NCBI GenBank assembly: GCA_010645155.1
Contig: JAAGOF010000046.1
Location: forward strand, 910,954 to 974,953
DNA: 64,000 nucleotides
Reading direction: 5' to 3'
DNA from: Tigriopus japonicus
Lineage: Eukaryota > Arthropoda > Copepoda > Harpacticoida > Harpacticidae
The notes under the pieces are model-generated. The model saw only the letters and a list, made by a program, of their open reading frames with translations, searched no databases and was not told where the DNA came from. Made by a program: the position numbers and the translations under genes. Of this stretch, positions 53,414 through 63,378 are shown one piece after another. Numbering within the stretch: the first letter of the stretch is position 1; each line of letters begins with the position of its first letter.

Positions 53414-56400
53414 CTGGAACAAAGGTTAATGTCATGAACAACGTGAAAGAGACTCTACACAGGAGGAGCAGTGGTCTTTTTCCAATGCCGAAGTTGCCGC
53501 AAGCAATTGCAGACAATAACATGATTATCCACGTCCTACATAGTCAGCCCTCATCCTATTTTGACAAGAGCCGGCCAACAAGTGTGGGCACGACTGGACT
53601 GATAAATGAGGGCTTTGAATTTGGACACTCAAGATCATTTTTCGGCTTGACTTTGAGAGAGCAACGTGCTTGTTCTCCACCCTCGACATTTTGTCTGGTG
53701 TACTTGTAGAACTTGGTGAAGAACATGTATGGGTTTCTAGTACGTACGTACATGCTCGTCTGTCCACGCAACACACATATTGTGCTGTAGTTGTGTGTGT
53801 GTGAGTGTAATGTAGAAAAGAAACGGGCTACTGACTCTGGGAAAAGGGGAAATGATTAATGATGTCACTCCCTTATCGATGACAAGTTGAGAAAACGCCC
53901 GAAAAATTCAGTACTGAGCCCGATCAGAATCAAGAGTCTTTACATTTAAATTTCCCGCTCTAACAAGGAAGCGCCATGAGTTGGTCACGTACGAAAATGG
54001 AGACACTCCAGTACAACAGCCATGTTCTTAGGGAGGGTCCAGGAGACCAGACTGCGGATTGATTCCAAATTCGAGAAGTGTATATTTTGGTTGGGAGCCT
54101 CTCAATTGTTTTTGAGCTTCATCCATCAATTTTCTGACGGGGCTTGGCCTGATGTTGTTGGGCGGATTCTTGCCTTTTAAAGAACTGATGACAGGGAACC
54201 TGGCTCTCATATCCCCTCCTAAGCACACATCATCACAGATATCCGAACCCTCTTTTCAACCCCTTGAACTAACGAAGTCGGGCAAAGTTCAGAGGCAAGT
54301 TATCGGATAGCAAAACTTCTCAACACCCAATTGACAAGGCCACAAAGCCACATCAAAAGTGAACTTGCAAGAAGCGGTTCGTTCAGCTCTCGCCGTTCAG
54401 TCATGAAAACGACGAGGAATTTCTCACAAAGAGCGTCTTGCTAGCTTCTTTGAAATTTCCTACAAAATCCAAGTCTCGCCAAAAATGTGTCCGAGGCGAC
54501 ACAGACCTCCCAGAATGTTCATTCCCAGTTTCAGTTGATATGTAACAACCAAACTCTCAATCACGAGATCGAGAATCTAAAGAAGACTTGGAATAGGCTC
54601 AAATATTTGCCATTCAACCACTCACTTTGTCTCCTCATTTGTTCACTTGGCTGTTTGTAATATGTGTATGATTGTGATTCAGCAAAACCAAGCCGTTGAA
54701 CCCAATCGCAAAAGCTCCTCCCCTTCAATTCATCGAGCGTTGAGCTGTTCAAATAATGTTCATGGCAAGGCAAAGCAGGAGCTCAGAGACATTTGGAAAC
54801 ATGACATTATTTAACGGAAAATAAATTACAACATTCCTCGTCAAGGAAGATGTCTCCTTCCCCGAAAATGAGCAGGAAGTGCAGAGTGAGTGTGGAAAGT
54901 GAAGTTACTTTGAACAGCATCTACTCAAGCACCATTTAGGTTGACGAGTTCATGCAAACGGATTGTGAGCGTCATGCATTGAAAATTTCGAGCTTTTCAT
55001 ATGAGCACCATTACTTTGTACAAATAACTAATCAATGGTAATGTAACTTTGGCCACCTCCATAAATCAAAAAAGCAATTGTAAGACCTACTTTTTCTGGG
55101 ATCGAGCATGGCCGGTCTCTCTGAAGCCTTTGGCAAAGGGGTTGTGATCGATTTTGAGTTGGGTGATCTTCTCGTTTTGGTAGGCGGTCACAGCGATGAA
55201 CTGAGTCTCGTTAAACACGTAGGTCCGAAATGTGGAGTACGGGAGTTGCATTATATCATTGGCTCTGACAAGGTGAAATCTGGGCTGGTACTTGTGCATA
55301 GAGTTGAGGATAGTCTGTAAATAGGCAAATAGATAATCTTTTAGAATCGAAGTCGATCTCTCAGCACCAAGATACTTTGGTGGGCAGACAAGGCAGCAGC
55401 CTGTGTGTGAGGTTGGATGCGTGCCAAAACTAATTTGTACTCACCAATCCGTGCTTGTCTGATATGTTGTTGGTCAGCTTGAGCTTATGGAAGGAGATGA
55501 TTTTTTGCATCCATTGATCGCCCGTGGCTGGACTATCCGGGTGAATATACATTCGCTTTGGCATCTCGGGATCGGCTTTACCCGCAATCACCCATCGACT
55601 AGAAACGTAAAATTACATGGATTGACTACATTGGCCTATTTGATGGAGGGTTGAGGGAGGATTAGAAGCCTTGTATGTGTTCAGTCGTACCTGTTGTGGA
55701 ACTTGTAGCGATAATCGTCGGCAGCCACTACGTCCAAGAGGAGAATATATTTTGACTTTTCATCCAATCCGGAGACTTTGAACTTGAGGTGGGGAAACAT
55801 TTGTCTGAAAAGAATTGGAAACATCCATGAATATGATGGTAGAACTTGTGGCGCGAGTTCCAGCATTAGCTGTGCTGAAACCCTCTATGATTAGCTGCAT
55901 GCCTAAGCATCCCACACGGATTGGATCTCATTCAATTTGGCGTTACTCGCTTTTCACCTTCGAATGTGAATTCTTCAAGCTGGCAGTGCTCTCAAAAACC
56001 CTCCTAAGCTCCGTGATTGAGTACTGATAACATCAAGGATTTTCATTAGTCCCTGGCGCCAAATCCTCCCAAAAAACCTAGTAGCAATGGCAGATGGAGT
56101 TTCGGCCCTTTGCTCTTCGCTCTGATGGACCATAGGAAGGAAGGAGGAGAGGACGAACGAGCTGGTCGTCGACTAAGTCGCTCACGATTACCATATCCGT
56201 GGGCTTATCATCGAGCTGGGTGGTGTTTTTCTGTCACACACTTGAGCATTTTGGGATGCCCTCATTGGATATCGAGACTGGTGGTGACGGATTTTCATCG
56301 GTTTTTGAGCCAATGTGCTATCAAGTGTAAAATGGGGCTTGGCTTTGGGGTATGATAGACGGGATTCAGGCACAAAGAACTGGTTTGCACCATCGATTGC

Positions 56401-58865
56401 TCAGGATTACTCTGTATTTGAGAAACGGGTCAGAAGCATCTAGGAAAAGTGGCCAAAATGTGAGTGGCGAAGCGTCTTTGATTGAAGACTTTGGCGTGGG
56501 AGAAATTTCCTCAATTTCACACCAGCCTCGTTTGTCTCTGTTTTCGTGTCAAATTGGAAAATGACACCCCCTAATAATAATTCAATCATCCCTCGTCTGG
56601 TGCCAAGAAAATCACTAGATCCTCCAATGTCTCGACAGGAACGAGTCAGCATAATTGAGTCCGTCGCCCCCTCTGCAAACAACACGTCTCCAAAGTGGGG
56701 AGGCGTTATTCAAAGATGCGCAATCACTAAGACAAAGGGTATCATCATCATCATCATTATCATCATCAGGATGATCTGCTCCTATCCAAAAACACCATTT
56801 GACCAGTGACTGACTGACCACCCCGATCGGGTGGGTCCCTTGCGCTCGATTCAGCCACCCGTAACCGACAACGAGGACGTCCACTTACAGACGAATGGAT
56901 TATTTTCGTCGCCCATAAGGTAGATTTGTCGTGCTTTCTTGTTCATCACAACCGAGGTTCATGAAACTCGTGATGCGCCTGAAGGATGCTCAACCAAGGA
57001 TGATCCCTTCAGCTCTCTTTAAGAGGGAAAGCCTGGGCAAACGCTCGCATCTTGTTTTCTCATCAGCAAAGGGTTAATTAAACTGTAGCCCTTCATTCAT
57101 TCGAATCCATCAGGAAGAATTCAATTCATTGCTTTTCATGCCAGGTGAAGAAAAATATGACCTGATCCAGACAAGGCAATTCTCCAGGTTGATGTTCAAG
57201 GCGCCCTCCTTGAACCCCGAATTCTGGACAACAGACATGAAAATCCTGACGTGAGATTGGATGACTCTTCTAGGGTCAGGACCAGTATTTAGGAGAGCCC
57301 GAATTCGTTCGAACAGAAAAGCCAGAAACTGGAAATTAGCAATTCAATCAGACTCTGTCTCTCTCTCTCTCTCTGCTTCTCTGAGCCCAGTCATGATTCA
57401 ACTAATGGATCCAATAGGATGGTCGAGCACCGAGCCCCTTCCAACTGAGCACACTTGCTTCAATCCAAGAGGTTCAATTTTCTAGACACTGCTTTGAACA
57501 TCATCTTGGCTCCATTTCGATAAACAAACCCCATTGATTCTGACAGGATGAATCTACCCTCAGGGGGGGTCAGGCCATCTAGTTGGATTTTGATTGGAAA
57601 AATGGATTTGGAGAGTGGCAGTCAAAGTGATGGATTTTACACCCTTTGGAGTCAAAACAAACACATTTTTTCTCTTGCCCTGTGTCTACCAATCTCCACA
57701 CCTAACAGGATTGCCAGCCCTTAGGGGGTGCCTGGGACCTTTGAAATGACCCCTGAGTGGTATAAACTCTTCTCTTAAACGATTTTGGACCAGCGTTTGC
57801 TCTGTAACAAATTAACCCAATGGCCAAGCTATCTCTTCCATCGTTCCTATCATACAGCAGTACGTCAGTACAGTATATGTACTCCATGTCCAAAGTCTGA
57901 AGGCACAGGGGACCCAATACAACAAGGGAGTAGGACCCAATCGTGCGTATCCGTATCTTGAGTCACGATCTATTGGTAGGAGATCCGACACTATTACTGG
58001 GAAGCCAATATCCATTGTGTACCAGACAATTTCAGGAGCTTATCCTATGGTCATGGGGTCTTTGTTTGATTTGAGAAAATAGGGGGTTGACTCATAGAGC
58101 GAGCTCAAAATGTTTTGCCAATTTGCTCCTACTTAAAATTCAGACTTATTTGTCAGCTGATGTTTGGCTTTGGGTATCCTCCTGGGAATGGAGATGTTAC
58201 AACAATGAGACCGCAATATCGACCGAAATTTTGGGCGGGGTGGAAGTGATTTCATACTATTGGCAACGGCCCCCAGTTTCTGTTTCTAGTGTTGGTAAGA
58301 ATTCTGGACAAACCGTGCTATTTAAATCAGAGAAATCACACCCCCTCTTTAATTAATCCAGCAAATCACACTCAAACAACTGACAGTCGTGACACATTCT
58401 TATCAATCAAAGACATTTCCCGACATCGTCCAGCCCCTTTTCTGCCAAAAATCGGCGACGTCTTGTCTCAAGAATTCAAAGAAGCCAAAGTAAATCATGA
58501 TCCTACCTTCCAGTTTTCGTGATGACCATTTCTGTTCCATATTGCGCAAAACTCTGCCACAGCTCCTTGGCTTCGAGGGTCACTTTGGGATCATCTTTGA
58601 CCCCATCATCTTCTTCTTGAGGAGGCACTGGGAGGCGTGGCATACCACCACCAAACATTCCCCTGGCGAAAAGGCCGGGATAGCTCTGTGCCAAACTGGG
58701 AGGCGGAAGACCAGTGAAGGCTCCCGACCCCATGGGCGGTGACATGAGAGATGACGACGACACTGAAGGATGGGACATGAGCCCAGGGAACATTGGTGGA
58801 GACGAGGCAGCAGCAAGGGCAGCGGAAGCATGGAAGGCCATTGTGTCACATACAGCGGGAGGCAT
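52528..58865 (-). CDS. Tbx2/omb-like: T-box transcription factor, Tbx2/Tbx3/optomotor-blind subfamily (five exons)
   Basis: The coding exons, in gene order, are 58865-58507, 55804-55691, 55598-55445, 55314-55091 and 53413-52528. All four introns are GT-AG and every phase matches, giving 578 residues. The T-box runs from about residue 91 ([13 protein letters not shown]) to about 284. It contains MVITKTGR, the [13 protein letters not shown] block, the [11 protein letters not shown] block, [18 protein letters not shown] and [11 protein letters not shown], which are the Tbx2/3/omb signature. Intron positions (in GR, in HNS, after HGL and after QKK) are ones I recall for vertebrate TBX2/3. The C-terminal part keeps three further features: FSPYNPP (438-444), which resembles the FSPYQIP block of vertebrate TBX2/3; the tail [13 protein letters not shown] (559-571), like their SELQSIQRLVSGL; and an eh1-like FDVSSLI (334-340) that could recruit Groucho. 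It should act in the nucleus, mostly as a repressor, in patterning. At 578 residues it is shorter than vertebrate TBX2 or fly omb. The start at 58865 is the first ATG after an in-frame TAA; the ATG at residue 9 (MAFHAS, resembling MAYHPF of vertebrate TBX2) is an alternative. Confidence 0.93.
53414..55090 (-). other. T-box gene intron 4 (1,677 bases)
   Basis: The donor is GTAGGT and the acceptor TTGTTCCAG. It contains GTACGTACGTAC near 53,741 and a 66-codon antisense-looking frame at 54,028-54,228 that does not splice in frame between exons 4 and 5. Confidence 0.85.
55091..55314 (-). CDS. Tbx2/omb-like: T-box gene coding exon 4
   Basis: A 224-base exon encoding [14 protein letters not shown] through the end of the T-box ([17 protein letters not shown]). 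The acceptor is TTTACAG|A and the donor AAAAA|GTAGGT. The basic patch after the T-box is HARSQKKR rather than the GRREKRKQ usual in this family, a local divergence in the possible nuclear-localisation segment. Confidence 0.94.
55445..55598 (-). CDS. Tbx2/omb-like: T-box gene coding exon 3
   Basis: A 154-base exon encoding [20 protein letters not shown] through NNISDKHGL. Both flanking introns are short (92 and 130 bases). The acceptor is TTTCTAG|T and the donor TTG|GTGAGT. It encodes the [11 protein letters not shown] segment typical of the Tbx2/3 group. Confidence 0.94.
55691..55804 (-). CDS. Tbx2/omb-like: T-box gene coding exon 2
   Basis: A 114-base exon encoding the second T-box block ([20 protein letters not shown] to YRYKFHN). 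The acceptor is TTTTCAG|A and the donor ACAG|GTACGA. Both borders are phase 2, so the exon keeps the reading frame by itself. The 2,702-base intron before it is the largest in the gene and holds no recognised exon. Confidence 0.93.
56738..56770 (+). repeat. ATC trinucleotide repeat in T-box intron 1
   Basis: ATCATCATCATCATCATTAT and degenerate continuation, inside the first intron of the T-box gene. Confidence 0.7.
57355..57377 (+). repeat. TC dinucleotide repeat in T-box intron 1
   Basis: TCTCTCTCTCTCTCTC followed by TGCTTCTCTG, within intron 1 of the T-box gene. Confidence 0.7.
58507..58865 (-). CDS. Tbx2/omb-like: T-box gene coding exon 1
   Basis: This exon encodes residues 1-119 and two bases of R120. 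The first 85 residues are a low-complexity Ala/Ser/Pro/Met/Gly region, then an acidic EEDDGVKDD stretch leads into the start of the T-box. The donor at 58506-58505 reads AAG|GTAGGA and splits the arginine codon in TGR. An in-frame TAA lies 9 bases upstream of the chosen ATG, so this is the first coding exon unless an upstream exon splices in past that stop. No strong acceptor is seen just upstream. Confidence 0.9.
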
Positions 58866-61800
58866 AGTCACTTACTCATTCCCAAAAGGTCTCTCTCCAA
58901 CTGGAAATGGTGTTTCAAGGTCGATATGTGTATGGACTGGGTGTGGGGTCGCTCAGGTCCCAGAGCTCTGTGTCAACACTCATAAAATTTTCACTTTAGG
59001 GGAGAGTACTTCAAAATTGGTTTTTGAAAACGATACAACCTCTCCAACAGGGTCCAGACAATCAACTGACGGTGGAGAAGCCAAGCTGAAGGAAAATACC
59101 ACAAAATTGACGAAGACTATCGCTCTACAGGAACCTTCTGCGGGCCCCTCGCCTTAGACGCGAGGGCCACGCGCTCCCTCATCTTGGCCGTTCAACGCGG
59201 GTCTCCCTCTCTCTCTGTTTCTCTTTCACTCTGTCACACGGTCCTCGTTGAGAGCGCAAAGACAGGACGAGCTCCAGACGAGGAGGCACTCCATTTCTCG
59301 CGCCTCATCCAAAGTGCCAAAGTGTAGAAGCGAGAGGAATAGCACCTAAATCCTGGGGAGCGCCACTAAGCCAAGTGGCGGCGGGTTCACACCGTGAGAC
59401 TGACGGAACCGTGTAGACTCTCTCCGGGTCCTCTTTGGCCGTTTCGAGTAGACGTTCCAAGATCTGTTGGAGTAGGAGAGTTAGCAGCCGGAGATGCGCA
59501 GCTGAGAGGAAAACTCGCGTCGAGGCTTTGAGATTAGATGGAAGGCGAGGCAGCTTCAAATCCCGGTGTGCTTGGGGATGCAACCCATAAAGTTCTTTCT
59601 CGCAGTCCCGTGTCTCTGGCAAATGGGCACTTGGACCCTGCTTTAGGGTCCACACTAACTATTTTCCTTCCAGAACAGGGTCCTAGTAGAGGGAAAGCAT
59701 TCGCAAACGGAATCACCATTCCTGAATCCATCCATCCATCTACCCATCCCGCATATGCAGGTTCGGGAGCGTTCTTCAAGTACTCAGATAGGCCGTCAGC
59801 CAACCGAGTGTCAAAGCGTTGAATTTATCTTGTCGCTGACATCTCTGGTTAGCCAGATAAAAACTGCATGGTGCCATCACCCTGTTGTCTGCTGCATCAT
59901 GCTTGGTTTCCATCTATCTCTTGTGGACGTCGTCGTCGTCGTTGTTGTCGGAGAGTTCGTTCGTTCGTTGTTGCATGATGTGTTCTCCGACCAAATTTAT
60001 GTTGGAACCAGGCAATTTCTGACACAATGTGATTACCGGATATCTAAAACGGTGGGGGCCTCCACGGTGAGTAGGGACATATAATATATCCCAACTCACG
60101 GTTTTACCCCCACCCATGGCTGACCGAAAGACAAAAAGCATCGCCTAGCTGTCACCACCTCCCACAAATGAGAAGCAAAGTGAAATCCTCGGCCGAGTTG
60201 GGGGTCGAACCGGCAAATTAGGTTCCAACCCCCTGATTGCAGTCCTCATCCTCCTGTCTATATCAAGTTGGGTGGTAATGTACGTGGACAGGGATAAAAT
60301 GGTCTCGACTGGCGTCAGACTGACCCGAAGTTTCACATTAATAGACTTCCTAGGACTCGCCTGCTCCTCCTCCTTCTCCTCCTGTAACTCTTGAAAATTG
60401 CTTCTGACCACATTGGAGATACAATCAAGCCTCCTCTGTTTCTTTCCTTTGTCCCCCTTCCTCTGGGTGGAAAGATGCTAGATGACATTTGCCGTCATCT
60501 TGTTCACGTGACGATACAACAATCCTTCGTTGTTTGGCCAAGAGCGACGATGTTGTCTCAAAGGAAATGCAAACACGGATGTCTTCCACAACATTTCAAT
60601 GAACTCATCCAAAGCCACGGGCCATTATGACGGAGATGATCGTACATGGAACTAACCAACATGGAGCACAAATGAAAACGAAGACGAAGAGGGAAGGGAA
60701 TAAGAGAGGATTGGCGTTGAATTGGTAGAAAGCGAGCGAAAGGGAGAGAAGAGAGAGAGGTGGTCGACATATCATCCATCTATTAGCCGAGGGACCCTTC
60801 GAACATTCAAACAGCTCAACCATACACCCCCTAGAGAAAATTACTATTTGTTTTGCCAACTATGCATCTCTTCACAATGGACATGGACGAGACAAGCTCA
60901 TTGTCGAGAGGGAAGTTCGCCGATGGCACGGAAAGAAGAGGAAAAACGAGAGGGATGGTATTGATCGGTTGCTTCCTACTTCTCTTTGAGTGTCTCACTT
61001 CAAGTTTTTGAAAACCTTCATATGCAGATCAAGTTGTTCCGCGATCTCAATCGTGGACATTGTGACGTGTGTGGGCGACAATTCTCAATTGGATATTGAT
61101 GAAAGCAGCCAAGCGGAGACGATACTTTAAAATTGCTTGTCGGCTATCAATTCATGATTTATTGTTTGTTTCACTGGAGGATCCTCGACGAGACGAGAGA
61201 GAGGAGGAGGAGGATCAATGAGTGAATGAGTGAGTACTAGTAATCATGTCAATCATTCATTCGAAAATTATGGCTTGGATTTGTCAGCACTACACGATCC
61301 GGATCTTTGGCTCCGCTAGATCTACAAATCCGACAACGACAGACTACTGGAAACAACAAAATTTCTCTAAAACATCGGAATGCTGACAATGGCGGCCCTG
61401 GGAAAGTTGCGTTGGGGTCCAGATTTTCCGCCAAATCACGACATTGACCGTATTCAATGACGTCTGAGGCTGAGAAATTTTGAAAGATCAGAAAGCATGC
61501 GACAAGAGGTTCTCGTTCCCAGGAGGGAAAGCAAACTCACGTTGTACCTTCTTCAACATATCAGTTTCAACAAATTTTACATATTTCTCCCATCAACCTC
61601 AGACAGACTAAAATACCTCGTGTGGGAGGTGAGGTAGAATCTGTCCGAAATTTTCCATCCCCCCGCTTCCAATGAATTCTTCAGACCTATTCCAGTTCTT
61701 GCTATCCACGAGTTTTGAAGCTACCTGAGGCCAACCAACGCATCCGATCTTACCCTTGATGGTTGGAACCTCAGAGTGTCGAGAATCGCACATTTAGGGA

Positions 61801-62260
61801 TGAAAATCTGGTGTTGAATGAGCGTCTGTCGTCGGCTGTGCACACATTCAGTTCTGTATGGATCTCAAGCCAACTACTATCCACATCCATCCAACGAATG
61901 AGTGTTGAGGCACAGAGAAGCAGACTCACTGAGGGCAAATATCAGTTCTTTTGATCTGAAAACCAACCGTTTCCAACGAACTTTTCCACCTCTCCAACAG
62001 ATGATCATATCAAAGCAAGAAATTCTCGAACGAGACGCGAAACAGCAGACCTTTGACAAAGAGGAATGAATACCTTCTCAGTATATTCACTAACATAATG
62101 GCCTCACAAACCTCTAGCTCAGTATTCCATACCATCTGACGAAGGTGTTTAGTATCAACCAGGGATGGGCGTTCGTCTCATTCCCAGAGGAGGAGAATAT
62201 TGTGGAACTATTCTTGTTGACTGGTACGATGAGGTTGCTGTATTTTGTTTGGTGTTGGTG
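58866..62260. other. 5' flank of the T-box gene
   Basis: CT-rich and GC-richer DNA at about 59,150-59,500 may contain the 5' UTR and promoter, but no start site is evident. Frames here overlap on both strands and lack motifs. A GTC/GTT repeat lies near 59,930. Confidence 0.4.
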
Positions 62261-62306
62261 ATCGAGAGTTCACACCTCGCCGCTCGTTGGCTGCTTTCCC
62301 ACTCTC

Positions 62307-62367
62307 TGATTGGCCGAGCGAGGCGTGAGATTTGACACTTGCCAAGGAGGAGCACGATGCTGATTGG
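62307..62367 (-). promoter_or_regulatory. CCAAT-flanked inverted AGGTGTGA-like module, copy D
   Basis: Read on the minus strand: CCAATCA (62367-62361), AAGTGTCA-AATC-TCACGCCT (62340-62321), CCAATCA (62313-62307). The downstream CCAAT spacing is 7 bases, as in copy C. A further single half-site, TCACACCT, lies about 45 bases away near 62,268. The module is about 3.4 kb upstream of the T-box gene start codon. Confidence 0.5.
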
Positions 62368-62556
62368 AGGATATCTCGGATGGATTGGATCAAGATGATA
62401 AAGCTAGCAATGGAGGAGGGATAGTCTGACAAAAAGGGGGCTGTGATTTGCCGAAGCTCTTATTAGGTAGAGACATTGATCTCAATTTGTCGTTGACTTG
62501 AAGTTTTGTTTTATGCTGAGTATTTTTGTTTGATTTATGAGCAGGGACAGGAACTT

Positions 62557-62646
62557 AAGACGAATAAACTTATTCGTCTTTTTGGCCTTTATTCGTCGCG
62601 AATTTTTTTCGTCTAATTTGGATTTTATTCGTCTTTTTTCGTCTAA
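62557..62646 (+). repeat. Palindrome plus iterated TTCGTC boxes
   Basis: A perfect 11-base inverted repeat, AAGACGAATAA / TTATTCGTCTT with a 2-base spacer (62,557-62,580), opens a run of five TTCGTC boxes in about 70 bases (starting near 62,574, 62,592, 62,608, 62,628 and 62,638). GGCC and TAATT motifs repeat between them. Origin unknown. Confidence 0.65.
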
Positions 62647-62911
62647 TTGGCCAAAAATTTGGACTTTCTTAGATTTCAAGCGCTTGCAGCGTTTTTTTTT
62701 CAATTTTCCAAGCAAACAAAAACTTTAAAGTAAGTTCAACCCCACTAATCATAGGCCAATGTAATAATTTGATTGTCAGTTGCGGTTTTGCACAAACAAA
62801 ATACAATTCAAACTTATAAATTAACTTGTTCTCGTACAGTTGCTCGACAGACACAGAAAGAAAAGATTACTATTGGGTTGAAAAGGCCATCAGAACACTA
62901 ATTGGATTTGC

Positions 62912-63378
62912 CAAGAAGCACGGAAATCATGGAGTGTGATGTGATATGAGTGGGAGGCTAGCAATGAGAATTATGATTTCCTGAAGAAACAAACCATTTG
63001 CGTTCTTCTGCAAATGAGACCTGGCTGGCATTGAGAAGAATACGTATTTCAAATTTCAGCACAATCAAATGCCGGAGTGAAAAGTTATGCCTTCTCAAAC
63101 TTATGTACTGAAGAGAACATGGAATGAATGAACTCGCCCCTTTTGTGGTAAAACGATTACCACAAAAGGGCTAGTTCATTCATTCTCGGTAGGATTTGCA
63201 CTGAATTTTGAGTGAGCATAACATTTGACTCCGACGTTCGATTGAGCTGAAAATTGAAATAAGTATTCTTGTCAACAATTGCAAGGTCTCATTTGCAGAA
63301 GAACGTAATTGAATTGTTCTTACTGGAAATCATTATTCCCATTGCTAGCCTCCCACTCCATGATTCCAGTGCTTCTTG
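62912..63378. mobile_element. Foldback/MITE-like element with long inverted repeats and target-site duplication
   Basis: The 467-base element is one large imperfect palindrome centred near 63,154. Its ends are perfect inverted repeats (CAAGAAGCAC and GTGCTTCTTG). Arms of about 230 bases match at roughly 80% by eye, with a 15- to 16-base indel near the left end. The inner stem GGTAA/TTACC closes a 5-base loop. The direct repeat GATTTGC flanks it on both sides (62,905-62,911 and 63,379-63,385); the repeat is 10 bases if the shared TTG is counted. It has no coding capacity, so it would depend on a transposase elsewhere. Long arms and a 7-10 base duplication would suit a Mutator-like, P-like or hAT-like family; the class is not resolved. 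Confidence 0.85.

Larger units (their letters stand above)
55805..58506 (-). other. T-box gene intron 1 (2,702 bases)
   Basis: The longest intron of the gene, with the donor GTAGGA and the acceptor TTTTCAG. It holds ATC and TC microsatellites. First introns of patterning genes often carry enhancers; no specific site cluster is identified here. Confidence 0.85.

Noticed and set aside
54028..54228. Possible extra T-box exon in intron 4
   Set aside because: The protein-like frame does not match the phase needed between exons 4 and 5, and the directly joined exons 4 and 5 already read through in frame.
58714..59157. 147-codon plus-strand open frame
   Set aside because: It is mostly the antisense shadow of T-box exon 1.
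60190..60235. Minus-strand tRNA suggested by GGTTCGACCCC
   Set aside because: Neither a T-stem nor an acceptor stem can be formed around it.
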